From Delphinapterus leucas (taxonomy: Eukaryota; Chordata; Mammalia; Artiodactyla; Monodontidae): DNA of 64,000 bases. The stretch's first letter is position 1, and each line of letters begins with the position of its first letter. Below the pieces are notes generated by a model. The model was given only the letters and a program-made list of their open reading frames with translations, did no database searches and had not been told where the DNA came from. Shown piece after piece: positions 12,730 through 23,900 of this stretch. The stretch lies in assembly GCF_002288925.2 (NCBI RefSeq), contig NW_022098076.1:71649858-71713857 (forward strand). The letters run 5' to 3'. Position numbers and translations under genes: made by a program.

Positions 12730-13830
12730 GAGTTTACATGAACTTAAGCTCAGATCTCTCTCCTGATATTAACCTAGTATCTTCAATTTCCTACTAGACA
12801 TCTCCATTTGGATGTCACACTGGTATTTCACACTCAACATGTTCAATATGTTCCTCCTCTTTATACCCCTCAAATCTGTTTCTCCCCACTGTGATTTTGA
12901 CATCAAAAAATGGCACCACCGTGTACTTACTTTTCTGACTCAGAAACTAGGGTATCATCCTCAATTTATCCTTCTTCTTCACCACCTACATACAACCAAT
13001 CACCAGTCCAGCACTTCTACCTTTTAAGTATCTTTGGAGTCTAAGCACATCTGTCCATTTCCAGACCACTCCCATAGCATCAGCCACCATGATCTTTTTC
13101 TAGGATTTACTGTAGCAACTTCTACTTCCTGTCTGGCATCCCTCCAACCTAGTCTCATACTGAAGCCCAAGCAATTTTGCAAATCTAACCATGTCACTCC
13201 CCAATAGAATCTTCATTGGTTCTTGTTTCCCTTGGTATAGATTCAAATTCCTTGAATTAAAAAAACAAAACCCTAATATCTGACTCTACTTACTCACCTC
13301 TCCAGTTTTCTCTCTTGCTATGTTTCTGTTCTCATCATACACTCCAGCCATATTGAGCATGTAATTTCCTGAAGGTAACCATTCATATTTATTCTCTTTC
13401 TGTCATCTCTTTCTGATTCTCCTTTGTCCTATTCCTCTTGTCCATCTGTCTGTTTTCTCTCTACCCTCCTCTCCAGGAGTTTGTAGATGTCTTCCCTCTG
13501 CAAAGAACACACTTTCCATCTTCCTCTCTCAGTTTTCCACATTCATCAGATTTACTTCGATTTATCCTTCTGGACTCAGCTTAGATGTCACTTCTACCAG
13601 GATGCTTTTTCTTGCTCCAGTGCTAAATTAGGTTCCCCTTCTATTTATCTTCACGGCATTTTACTTTTACATTTATAGTAATGACTATCATGTTTTATTC
13701 CTAATTATTTGTTTTCTTCCTCAGTGTAAGATAATTTCTTTGAGTATACAGACTTTGTCATATTCAATATTATATCCTAAGCACCCAATCTGACACACTG
13801 GAAGTACTGAATAAAAGAATGAGCTCCCTG
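12730..13830 (+). mobile_element. L2 (LINE-2) 3' region, about 1.1 kb
   Basis: L2 order is clear: GACATCTCCATTTGGATGTC, CACACTCAACATGTTCAATA, the 'atggcaccaccgtg' segment near 12910, CCATGTCACTCCCCAATAG near 13190, TCCATCTTCCTCTCTCAG and a final GAAGTACTGAATAAAAGAAT. Open frames at 12812-13027 and 13487-13678 are remnants of, or chance frames in, this fossil. A (TA/TG) tract lies just upstream at about 12634-12665. Confidence 0.85.
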
Positions 13831-14502
13831 TAGTACTTAGCAAAGTGGCTTGCCTGCAGTAGACATTCTAATCCCTTAAATTTTAGATGATTTTACTAGT
13901 GAATACTGTAACAGGAACCAAACGTGCACAAAAAGAAGAGATGGTATAGAAAGGAAAGGGACAGAGCTTACGGTCTCCTCAAACTTTCAAAGTAGACTCA
14001 AATTTAATTTTGGAAACAAGATCATCTGCACATTCTATCCTCTTAAAGCCTCATCCTACAGGCTAATTCTGTAGACATGTGCTTAAACTTCAAGGACTCA
14101 AAGCGACCTTGTCAAGGATCCCAGAATAAATAATGTTCACTGGGCCAGAATCCTAGAATGAAAGTGTGAATATGTTGCTTCATACTTGTTTTTTGTTTTT
14201 CTAGAGCTATTTACCAAGTCATTTCTTCAAGGTTCTCAAAAGAAAAAAAAACAAAAAAAAATCCTTTACATCTTCAAATGATAATAATTTACTCCCTTCA
14301 CCTTGACAGAATCAGGTTTAAATCTAGATTTTAAAATGTGTACATGCTTTCATAACTGTATCTCCTAAATATTCTATGTTTAATATTAATAAAATGATCA
14401 AGGACTTAGACCCATATGTAGCCTCACTTTATACTTAGAGTAAAATATCAAAAGTCTTTGCTGTGCCATGAATTGGGTGTTACTCCATATAAATCAGGCC
14501 TG

Positions 14503-14674
14503 GGCTTCCCTGGTGGCGCAGTGGTTGAGAGCCCGCCTGCCGATGCAGGGGATACAGGTTCGTGCCCTGGTCCGGGAAGATCCCACATGCCGCGGAGCGG
14601 CTGGCCGCTGAGCCTGCGCATCCGGAGCCTGTGCTCCGCAACGGGAGGGGCCACGACAGTGAAAGGCCTGCGTA

Positions 14675-14708
<34 letters not shown>
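14503..14708 (+). mobile_element. CHR-type SINE with a (CA)n tail
   Basis: It has the same head as the copies at 994 and 32312 (TGGCGCAGTGG A box, GGTTCGTGCCC B box) but lacks about 15 nt in the GGGCCCGTGAGCC part. The tail after GCGTACC is a dinucleotide run instead of poly(A). Perfect 11-bp duplications AATCAGGCCTG lie at 14492-14502 and 14709-14719, so it is a genuine separate insertion. Confidence 0.95.

Positions 14709-14709
<1 letters not shown>
14676..14709 (+). repeat. (CA)17 microsatellite forming the SINE tail
   Basis: An uninterrupted CA run of 34 nt sits exactly where the SINE's A tail should be. It is long enough to be polymorphic. Confidence 0.97.
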
Positions 14710-14712
<3 letters not shown>

Positions 14713-14719
14713 AGGCCTG

Positions 14720-17188
14720 TTTTGTACATAGTGATAAATGCAGTGGGGTAGGTCATTCACTCTTACTGTCATTCAGATGGCCAATGATGTTGTCCTTGTT
14801 TCTCCAAATTAGTTTTATTATGGAGTCCTGCCATAATAGCTGGACAAATGGGATGAATTTAGATCTCACAGACCAAAACAAATTTAGAAGCTAAAGCTCT
14901 TTTCCTTTTCCAGACTATTGCATTTGTAATTTACACAGGTTCAAAATAGTGAAAATAAGTCTTACTTTAAAATGAGAAAAGTAGAAAAAGTCTTTGCTTC
15001 TGAGAAATACAAGGGTTATTTATAACTCAGCCTCCAGAGAACTAAAGAACAAACAGCAGATAAATAGAACCCAGAAAGTTTACAAACTTAAAATGTAACA
15101 AGTGAACAAATTATACTAGTTGTACCTTAACCCTCTGCTGGTGTATTATAGGTGACACTGACTGTCCAAAAGCAGCAGCTGAGAGATCACCAATCCTGAT
15201 GCTTGAATATGCTAGGTTACCATTTAACACTAGCATTACCCAAAGCTACTTATAAACCTCTATGTGGTGACTAATAATTGTAGTTGGGTTATACACACAT
15301 TGGAAATGCGGCTGGCAAGGCATACGGACATTAATATGAGCCACATGATCACAGAAAAGAAAACACGTGCCCTCCATTTATCTTGGTCATTTTGGGAGGC
15401 TTTCTTTAAACTGGGATAATTGTGCCATGTTTTCTGAGTCACAGGAGTATAATATAACTCATCCAAGCATATCTAACATACTTCATCTTAAAAAAAAAAA
15501 CTACATCATTAAGATAATCTACATTGATAGAATGATATGTTAGCAAATTTTTACATGGCCTCAAAGTCACCACACAATATCAAGCTCTTCAGAGTTAAGT
15601 TTTCTATAGGTTAGAAACTATGACCAGGATAAATTACTCTAAGAAGTGTTCAAAATATAGCACAAAGGAGAATGTTATTAACGCTGAAAAATGTCATATT
15701 GCATATGGTGGCAGGTATTTCAAGAGGATGTTTAATAACTTTTAAAAAGCCCAAGCCACATTTTTATAATTAAGGCAGAGTGTTTTTCAGCATACTCTAG
15801 TTTAAATAGATAATATCGGTGTCTATTTTAGAGTTTCAATTAAAAAAAAATGTAAGAGAGATAATAACATAGTGCTAATTCAAAAGAATTAGACAACTCA
15901 TTTCATATCTCAAAGACCCAAGAAAGCTATTTAAATTCTTCTTGGCAAATAAAGTGCTGTTGTCCCTTTACCTGTGCCTGAAGCAGAGTTTTTCCCGTGC
16001 TCATTATGTGATCAAGTGATCACATTCTTAGCTATAATCAGACTTGTCAAAACATTAAAGAAGAAAGCAGAAGACTCTGGGTTTATACTTGTAACTTGGA
16101 AAATATATTAGTGTAATACATTGGTATAGCCAAACTCTACTATTTGTTAGGATGACTACAAAGTAATTTGGCTAAGAGTTTGGAAAAACATGAGTCATTT
16201 GCTGTCCCAGTTTTTTTTTTTTCCCTTGAGTGTTATCAAATGATAGTAATATATATACATGTCACAATCTGATGCAAATAAATAAAACAAGAAGGGAGGT
16301 GGGGTGAGGTGGGGAGACAAAGGATAGAGTGTTTGAAGGCCAAAATATCAGGTTACTTACTTATATTGTAGAAGACAAGGGAACATGGTGGTAGGTGTAA
16401 CTACAGCAACCATTCCTGAAGACTGGGGAACTTGTCAGGTCAAAGCCAAGAAATTCCAGATGGTTGTACATGTCTCAATCTTGAGGGTACACGATATCAG
16501 GTCGGATTTTATCATAAATACATCACTCACTTCATAATGGCTAGAGTTGGAACTGGAGTGAATCTTGGAAACTCCCTTAGGCTACAGAATTAACAAAGTG
16601 GTAAATTAGTAGATAGGTTTTAGCACCTAACAAGAATAAGCACAATATCTAGGCCACTTACAGAATTTGGAAGATACCATAAAGTGACAACTTATCATTG
16701 CAAACACTTGGATATCATGGCCAGTGCTTCCAGTACAAATATCTTCATATTACTCATGACAAGTTAGCTCAAGAGTTTTAAATAGAAAGGAGTTGGAAAA
16801 CAAGCGTAAATATTGGAAATTATATTCTGCAGTAAGGAAAGAAAAGGAGTATGAGGATAGGGATAGACTGATATGGATAGGCAAAGAATGCCATTAATTA
16901 TGGAGGAAACTTGGTAAACAAAAGCCCACACTTATTTAAATCAAGCATGAAGGCAGTTTTCAGAAGACCATGTTTAGGATAATTTATCCATCTTTAAAAT
17001 TTCTGCAGAAAAGTGTTAATTCCAGATTATTTTTGCCCTGCTACTTAATGCTGTTTCTTCGCTTTTCTGACTGTGTCAATGAGTTTATCTGGAACCATTC
17101 TGTTTAAAAATCACAATAAGTAAAATATTACTTATAAGGTATGACTGTCGAAACATTTTTTTTTGTTATCACTACCTCATAATATTTG
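14720..17188. other. Intergenic DNA, nothing recognised
   Basis: AT-rich sequence without clear repeats or exons. The antisense open frame at 15260-15466 has no recognisable product. Confidence 0.45.
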
Positions 17189-17555
17189 CTGTCTTTGTCC
17201 ATTCGGGCTGATATAACAAAAGACCACACACTGAATAGCTTAGAGACAACAGAAATTTATTTCTCACAATTCTGGAGGCTGAAAGTCCAAGATCAAGGCA
17301 CCAGTACGTTCGCATTCTGGTGAAGGTCCTCTTCCCAGTTCATAGCTGGTGCCTTCTTGCTGTGTCCTCACATAGTGGAAGGCACTAGGGAGCTCTGTGA
17401 GGTCTCTTTTTTAAGGGAATTAATCCCATTCATGAGGGCTCCACTCTCATGACCTGATCACCTCCCAGAGACACCTCCTCCTAATACCATCAAATTAACA
17501 TTGCAATTTCACCATGTGAATTTTGGGTGGACACAAACATTCAGACTATAAATCT
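17189..17555 (-). mobile_element. Solitary MaLR-type LTR (MLT1/MST-like)
   Basis: On the minus strand the sequence runs in the order of a MaLR LTR: a GTTTGAATGTTTGTG-like start near 17550, CACATGGTGAAATTGC, TCATGAGAGTGGAGCCCTCA, AATGGGATTAATTCCCTTAA, the GTGAGGACACAGCAAGAAGG stretch, GTGAGAAATAAATTTCTG and an end of ATATCAGCCCGAATGGACAA. It is an endogenous-retrovirus-like relic with no internal coding region here. Confidence 0.85.
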
Positions 17556-18645
17556 GTTATTCCCCTTTATTAGTGGGGCTTATCAATCAAATGCTGAATA
17601 AACTTCTTTTGAAATGAAACACTGGACTAAGTATATACAGAATTAAGAGTCTAGTTTTAGCTTTTTCACTTATTGGGGGTGTTTATGAACAAAATCACAA
17701 CAACCTGAACCTGTTATTAATAAAGTATCAGGTAGCCTACAATTTCCATGAGAACTTTGAGAGTAAATTAGATAAATCCAGTTAACAGCTGTGCTAATTT
17801 GTAAAGTCCTTGTAAAAAAGCATGCTTAAAACTCATATCCTGGTTGCACTAAGTTACTTATATTAAAAATGGCTGTATTTCAGATTAATCAGAATTGTGA
17901 CAGGGTGAAGAAGAACAGAGCAAATGGTGCAACAGGTTATGTTGAGAAGAGAGGGGAAAGAGAAAAGGTTGGTGCGGACACAGATGAGGAGGGCGGTGAG
18001 AAAGACGCTGGAAAGAGATGTAGATGAACTACATGACATCATGAGAAAAAACAGGGGAAGAAGGAAAAAAATAGGAAAGAAAATAAGTCCACTTACTCCC
18101 TAGACTGGGATATTCTGCTTCCAAGATACACATCCACTTTTATTGCTCTAATAGCCAAATGCCCTAGGTCTCCCCATCCCTACTTCTGAATGGGGAATGT
18201 TAGAAACTTCCCCATCATTTGCAAAAGCTGTGTGGGCCATAGTCTCTCAAGCTTTTATCTCCACCAAACCAGAACCAATACGAGGGCCCAGGGCTTTGAG
18301 ATGATAGGGACTTTATTCCCATTCCCTCTTAAATTCTACTTCCCTATCAAGGGATTTCACAAAACCCTCCCAGTGGAGACAGCTGATTCTGATCCCAATC
18401 TCCATCAGCTGAGGTAAAATGACAATACTGCATGACTCTTGCCTCTTTAGGCATAGGCTTACCTAAGGCCCAGTAGTGCCCCACACATACACCCTTACCT
18501 TCATTTTTACCTTTGGTTCTTCCTGTGCATTTAAAAATCTTGCTTCTTTGCATATGTTCCAATGGGTCAGATGATCAGGTTCACATAGCTCTTTTAAGGG
18601 CTTCTAGAACAAACAACTCAACACTATATGTGCAGCAGCTGTTTC
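17556..18645. other. Intergenic DNA, nothing recognised
   Basis: No supported feature. The purine-rich stretch at about 17900-18085 is low-complexity. Confidence 0.4.
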
Positions 18646-18965
18646 TACTGTTTTTTTTTTTAAATCTTTATTGGAGTACAATTGCTTTACAATGTTGTGT
18701 TCGTTTCTGCTATATAACAGAGTGAATCAGTTATACATATACATATATCCCCATATCCCCTCCTTCTTGCATCTCCCGCCCACCCTCCCTATCCCACCCC
18801 TCTAGGTGGTCACAAAGCACGGAGCTGATCTCCCTGTGCTACGTAGCTGCTTCCCACTAGCTATTTTACATTTGGTAGTGTATATACCAAATGTAATGTC
18901 AATGCTCTCTCACTTTTTCCCAGCTTACCCTTCCCCCTCCTTGTGTTTTGAGGGATTTGTCCTGT
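18646..18965 (-). mobile_element. L1 3' end, 5'-truncated
   Basis: This is the reverse complement of the same L1 3' UTR that ends the element at 56338. Shared blocks include TTTATTGGAGTACAATTGCT, CTATATAACAGAGTGAATCA, TGGTCACAAAGCAC and CCCACTAGCTATTTTACATT. The A tail appears as T13 at about 18649-18661. About 300 bp is present, a usual 5'-truncated insertion. Confidence 0.93.
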
Positions 18966-20599
18966 GCCTGACAAAACTTCAAGTTAGAAGTAGTTGGTCT
19001 GATCTAAGACATGTTTTGGGATTGTAGAGCAGCAGTAAGGACAAAAAGAAAAAGGCTAACATTTCTTTTTCTCAGATTGAGCATCTGTTTATTTTCTGGG
19101 ATCTCCCTTTATTTTCCCCATTTTTATATGGAATTATGGGTACTTTATACTCTTTATCAATTCCTCCCCTCTGCCTGTTAGGCTAGTTTATGGAAGCACC
19201 CAAGTTTTGTGCCAAGCCAGAGAAAAGCAGCAAGATTCAGTTTTACCAGTTGTTATCCTTGTTGGTATCTCTAGTGAGAAGTTAAAAAAAAAAAAAAAAA
19301 AATCACATCGGGAACTGTTAGTAGGGCTATTAACGAAACATGAGGTTTTGTTGAATGTTTAATGGATCCATCTTAGTACTCCCTAATAGCAAGAGGCAGA
19401 GTGGCAGAGTTGCTAAAATGCTAAAAATGAACTTCCTTCACCAGGTGGCTCACACCCCAGGGAACCCTTGGGCTTGAGCATGTTGATAAAGTCTTACAAG
19501 CATATCAAGATTTCAATTATTTATCATTTCTCTGACTCTACTGCAATAGAAGAATCAAGAACATATGGCAGGCTTAAAAAATCTTTTTCATTTTGCTTCT
19601 GTCGATACTATAAGTCAGGAGAATTTGATATTTCTTGCTGATCTTGAAGGGATCCTTCATAAACTTAACACTTTTAAACCTTGCTACTTCATTTGTTTGC
19701 ACTTTTCCCCCACAAGGTAGGTTCGTATTTTGGATTAAAGGCTGGTCAATGAAGTAACATTTCATTTGAATATGTAGCATTTTTCATTCTCTGTGGCATG
19801 TGGAAGTGAAATTATTGGGGAATGTGATAAATGTTCATAAAATTCTAATACTTATGGATGAAGGAAAATTCTAACAGCCATCTCAAATGTGATGGTGGAC
19901 TTTAACTTGGCATGGGGGTAAAAGATAGCTAAAGCTCAATAAAATGAGTTTATAATCATATGTGCTCTTTTACGTTTCCAGTTATGAAGACATTTGTAAC
20001 AACAAACCTTATGTTAAAACAAACCATATTTGTAAAATTTGAGGAGATTACAACTCACATGATGGTGGTATAACCTGAAGTGGTAGTATAACAGAAAACC
20101 CATTTTTGCCTATGTGATTGAACAACCTCATGACTTAACCCTTAATCTAATCTTGGTCTGATTCCTAAGAAATGCTGGTTTCTAATATGGTGATTGACCA
20201 TTACTTGGACGGCTTGTGTAATTTACTCTGTACTCTGGAGCAAGTCCCAACTTTCTTCCCTCAGGTCTTACTTTTTTCTTCTATAAATAGGGGATAGGCT
20301 CTGACATACATACCTTTAAGATTCGTTTTAAGGGTAAAATAAGATATATATGAAAACTGCCTGAAGAGAAAAGAGAGGTCATCCTTAACAAAACATAGGT
20401 TACTTTGTTCTCTGCTTTGGTGGACTACATAGTAATGATGGAGGTTTCTGATCTCACATGTACCCAAATCTCTGGGTCAGAAAGCATGACATGTATACAC
20501 AATGGCAATGATAACCTAAGCCTGATATGATTCAATAGTTCAGTTTTCTGTATTTGAAAGATGTTTGTGTACAGAATTTTCGCCAGAAAGTTTTTATAG
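18966..20599. other. Intergenic DNA just past the IKZF2 transcript end
   Basis: No gene or clear element. An A19-20 run lies at 19284-19303. A weak MIR-like stretch lies at about 20205-20380 (CTCTGTACTCTGGAGCAAGT, CTATAAATAGGGGATAGG). Confidence 0.4.
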
Positions 20600-20619
20600 C
20601 AAACTTTTTATGTCAGAAG

Positions 20620-20630
20620 TTTATTTTATT
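20620..20630 (-). promoter_or_regulatory. Candidate distal poly(A) signal of IKZF2
   Basis: On the minus strand this reads AATAAAATAAA, two overlapping canonical hexamers, 7.66 kb past the stop codon. Cleavage would fall near 20600. Downstream on the mRNA strand the sequence becomes ordinary intergenic DNA. It is the last strong signal before recognisable degenerate repeats. Internal AATAAA hexamers at 23067-23072 and 25479-25484 could serve shorter isoforms, but nothing in the sequence decides this. Confidence 0.5.
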
Positions 20631-20824
20631 GGTAAAATATTAAATAATATACAGAATTAAAAACTGCACTTACACTTCTGAGAAGAAATAAATCTTGGAC
20701 AAATTATATGCTTGTTCCTGAGATTCCCTAAATTTATTCCAGTAGCTGTGCACTCAGACAGTACAAACCTTTATAATATAATCCTTTTCACAAAGTATTA
20801 CAAAGTTTCTGCAGCTTCTTTAGT

Positions 20825-20925
20825 TGTACATACATACAGACACACACTCACACATGCATATACAACACTCATACACGTATACACAGTACCCACATACATG
20901 CACAGAACATGTATGTGTGTGCATT
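20825..20925. repeat. Degenerate CA/TG-rich tract near the 3' UTR end
   Basis: Runs of CACACACTCACACATGCATA type mixed with CATACATG, ending in ATGTATGTGTGTGC. On the IKZF2 mRNA strand this is UG-rich with several UGUA words. It could be a binding site for UGU-reading RNA-binding proteins, but that is inference only. Confidence 0.6.
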
Positions 20926-23900
20926 AAAAACAAAGAAAATACAAGTCCCACATTTTAGTCTGCAGTGACAAAACTGTTAGCGGAGGTCTCCAAACTGGTA
21001 TATAGCAGAGTGACTTGTCACACAGCTGCAAAGACTGTTTCAGTATTTCTGTAGTAAACCTCATTTTCTGAGGTATGGTATTTGAGCCTTAAAAAAACTA
21101 CATTACACTGAGCAAACCTGACACACAAGGTCTGGAATTTTAATTTTACATATATATTTATATATATATATATATATCTTTTTTAAACAATAGTTTTTAT
21201 TTTCCCAAATTATTAGTTTGAAAAAAAATGAGGTTTACTGGTTTGACCTATTTTTTTTTCGCTTCTAAAACTTAAAATATCCTAGAAACTGTCAAGCAAT
21301 TAGTTTTTAAAGTAGTCTAATTACCTTTGGTATTGTTAAAGAAAAAAAATCTAAAATGGCCAAGACATATACTGTACAAATGCAGTAACTGCCTTTAAAA
21401 TAAATGCCAAAGAAATGTTATCTTTTAAACCAAATATGTATTTACATTACAGCAGTTTTACTACAGGGACACAGGTATGTATAAAAAAAAGAAAATCAGA
21501 ATACTACATATAAATATGTATGATATGAAAAATACCTCTTACTTAAGTTTGTATGAAAACAAGAGTGCTCCAAATATTTCTTAAAAATTTTCTCCAATAG
21601 GTGATAGGTAAGTGTTTAAAATTGAGCTAAGTGCTTTACTTTTATTTTAAAATTCATTTCCAAAAGGAGAATAGAGAAATAAAAAAATACTAGGTTCTTA
21701 ATTTAAAACACTGGGTAAGGGTCTAAGAAAAAAATTCAGTCTCTAAGAATTTCAACTTTAGGGCACATTTCTCAGGCAAAAGATTACTAATTGCAAAGAA
21801 AATTTAGCCTAAATAGAGATACCATGAGATTAGACCAGCAGTTTCCACGTTCTCTAATCTTTTGACTGTGGAGTGTTTTTCTTTTTGCTTGTTGTGTCCT
21901 TTAACTAACATACCATAATTTTCAAGGGTTTCTTTTTGTCTTTAACTAAAGAAAGAAGGAGAAAAATAACCATAGTTTTTAAGACTTCAAGAAAAGTATT
22001 GCACTTGTACAGAGAGAAAAGAAAACATCTTTTAAACTACATAGCAGAAGCAATCATTCTGGGATTGCAAATAACACATGGTCTAAAAGGTCAACTATTA
22101 AGAGCAAAGGTGGCGCCTGGAGAGCCCACTCCAAACCTGGAATATTATTATAGTAATGTTAAAGCATTTTCTCCCAACTGGGAGATAGTTAAGACTTTTT
22201 GCTTCAGATTTTTAACATCTTTCTAAATTCTTGCAAAAAAATTGTTTAATCTCTCATAATACACATTTTAGGAAGAAAAGCGAATCATAACACAAAATCC
22301 AGCAAAAAAGGAAGGCAAACATATCATGTTATTATGATTACATAATCTCTGAAGTCATATTTTAGATACCCAATATTTGAAAGTGAAAGTAACACAAGGG
22401 TTATATACCTCACTAGTTTTAAGCCAACTACCTTTTTAAAAAAATTATAAAACTGCACTTGAGTATAAAAAATATGTCAGCAGATTATACAGCCAGCAAA
22501 AATCATACACAAAAAATTAAGACTTAAGAGACCTGTGAATTGGAAATAAGAGTTGACCTAATCCTCAAACTAGTAGAGGGAGAGAGAGGCAGAGATGTCC
22601 AGAGACAATGATGGAGGGAACGTGGACAGAGAAAAGAAAAGAGGTGGGGAGAGTAGACAAAATTTAAGAGATCACAAAGAACTTCACTACATAGAAGGGG
22701 AAGTGATTTATGTTAAAATCTGAGTGTGCTTGACAGTCAAAATGTTTTATCACAGTTTCAGAAATTGAACTACTTAAAAAACAAACACAGAAGAATAAAA
22801 CAACAAAAAACAAAACCCAGAGTCTTTCCCTTGTTACAGTGTATTCATTAAAAAAAAAAAATCCATTTCCAGTAAATTAAGTAGAATCCTGATAAGTGCA
22901 TAGTTGGGGATTCAGTGACCTCCACCCGTTCAAGAAGCTTTCCTTACTGTGTGTCACTTGAGGTAATTTGAAGGGCCCGATTAACTGCAAACTGGCTTAT
23001 CTGTACCTATATGAAGTTTTATGCTGTACTTTATGTAGCTTAGCAGAGGGCCTCTAAATTTTATACTTTATTCACAATAAAAAGGACATCTTAGAAAACT
23101 AGTCATTCATGTACCACTCTCTGTATGGGATAAAGGTTAATTCACAACAAATTTATACAGAAAATATACAAATGCCATGTTACGGGAGAAGAACCCCGTA
23201 AACAGAATTAGGAACTTATTTCTAAGAGTGTGTGTGAAAAATATCCACAAACTTACAGTACAGCAAGAGGAAACTGAAAGGCTAAAAATACAATGTTACA
23301 TAAAAACCTTATGGAAATTCCAAAATTTTAGGTTTCTGCAATAAATGTAAAAATATTCAAGATGTCATTATTTGGCCTAGCAATACACTATGATAAAAAG
23401 AAACACTAGATTATCACAGCTTCTTGGTCATATGACATTTGCTTTGAATAACAAGCAGCTCATTTTTAAAAAAGCTGTCATATTTTAACACATCCATTGC
23501 AAGTAATACACAACCATGGTAGGAAACCATTTGAGATTATGCTTTGGAGAACAGCAATGTGATATGACTGTTCAGTTTTGTTTTGTTCAAGGAGAATTAA
23601 TTACCTGCTTCTCTACATCATTCCACAAAACATTAACAGGTTAGAAGACAGAAGTTCTAAGACTAGCAGAACACTAGTCTACAGGTGAAATTCCAAAACA
23701 ATACTATATTTTATTGACCAAAAACTCCACTAATAAAGCCTTGTATGATATTAGAACTTATTCTTCCTTAAAAACAAAACAAAAACACATACCACAATGC
23801 AATTCACAGCTACAATTTCCCTCTACCTCATATTTTACCTGCATAATCTCGTAATGGTATTCAGAAATATTATCAAACTAAAAAGATATTAACATCTGGT

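Noticed and set aside
14448..14894. Several open frames of about 100 residues on both strands
   Set aside because: All run through the CHR SINE and its CA repeat (CVCVCV and HTHTHT translations).
21936..22226. A 96-residue open frame on the plus strand
   Set aside because: It lies in the IKZF2 3' UTR in antisense, has no recognised family, and is of chance length for AT-rich DNA.
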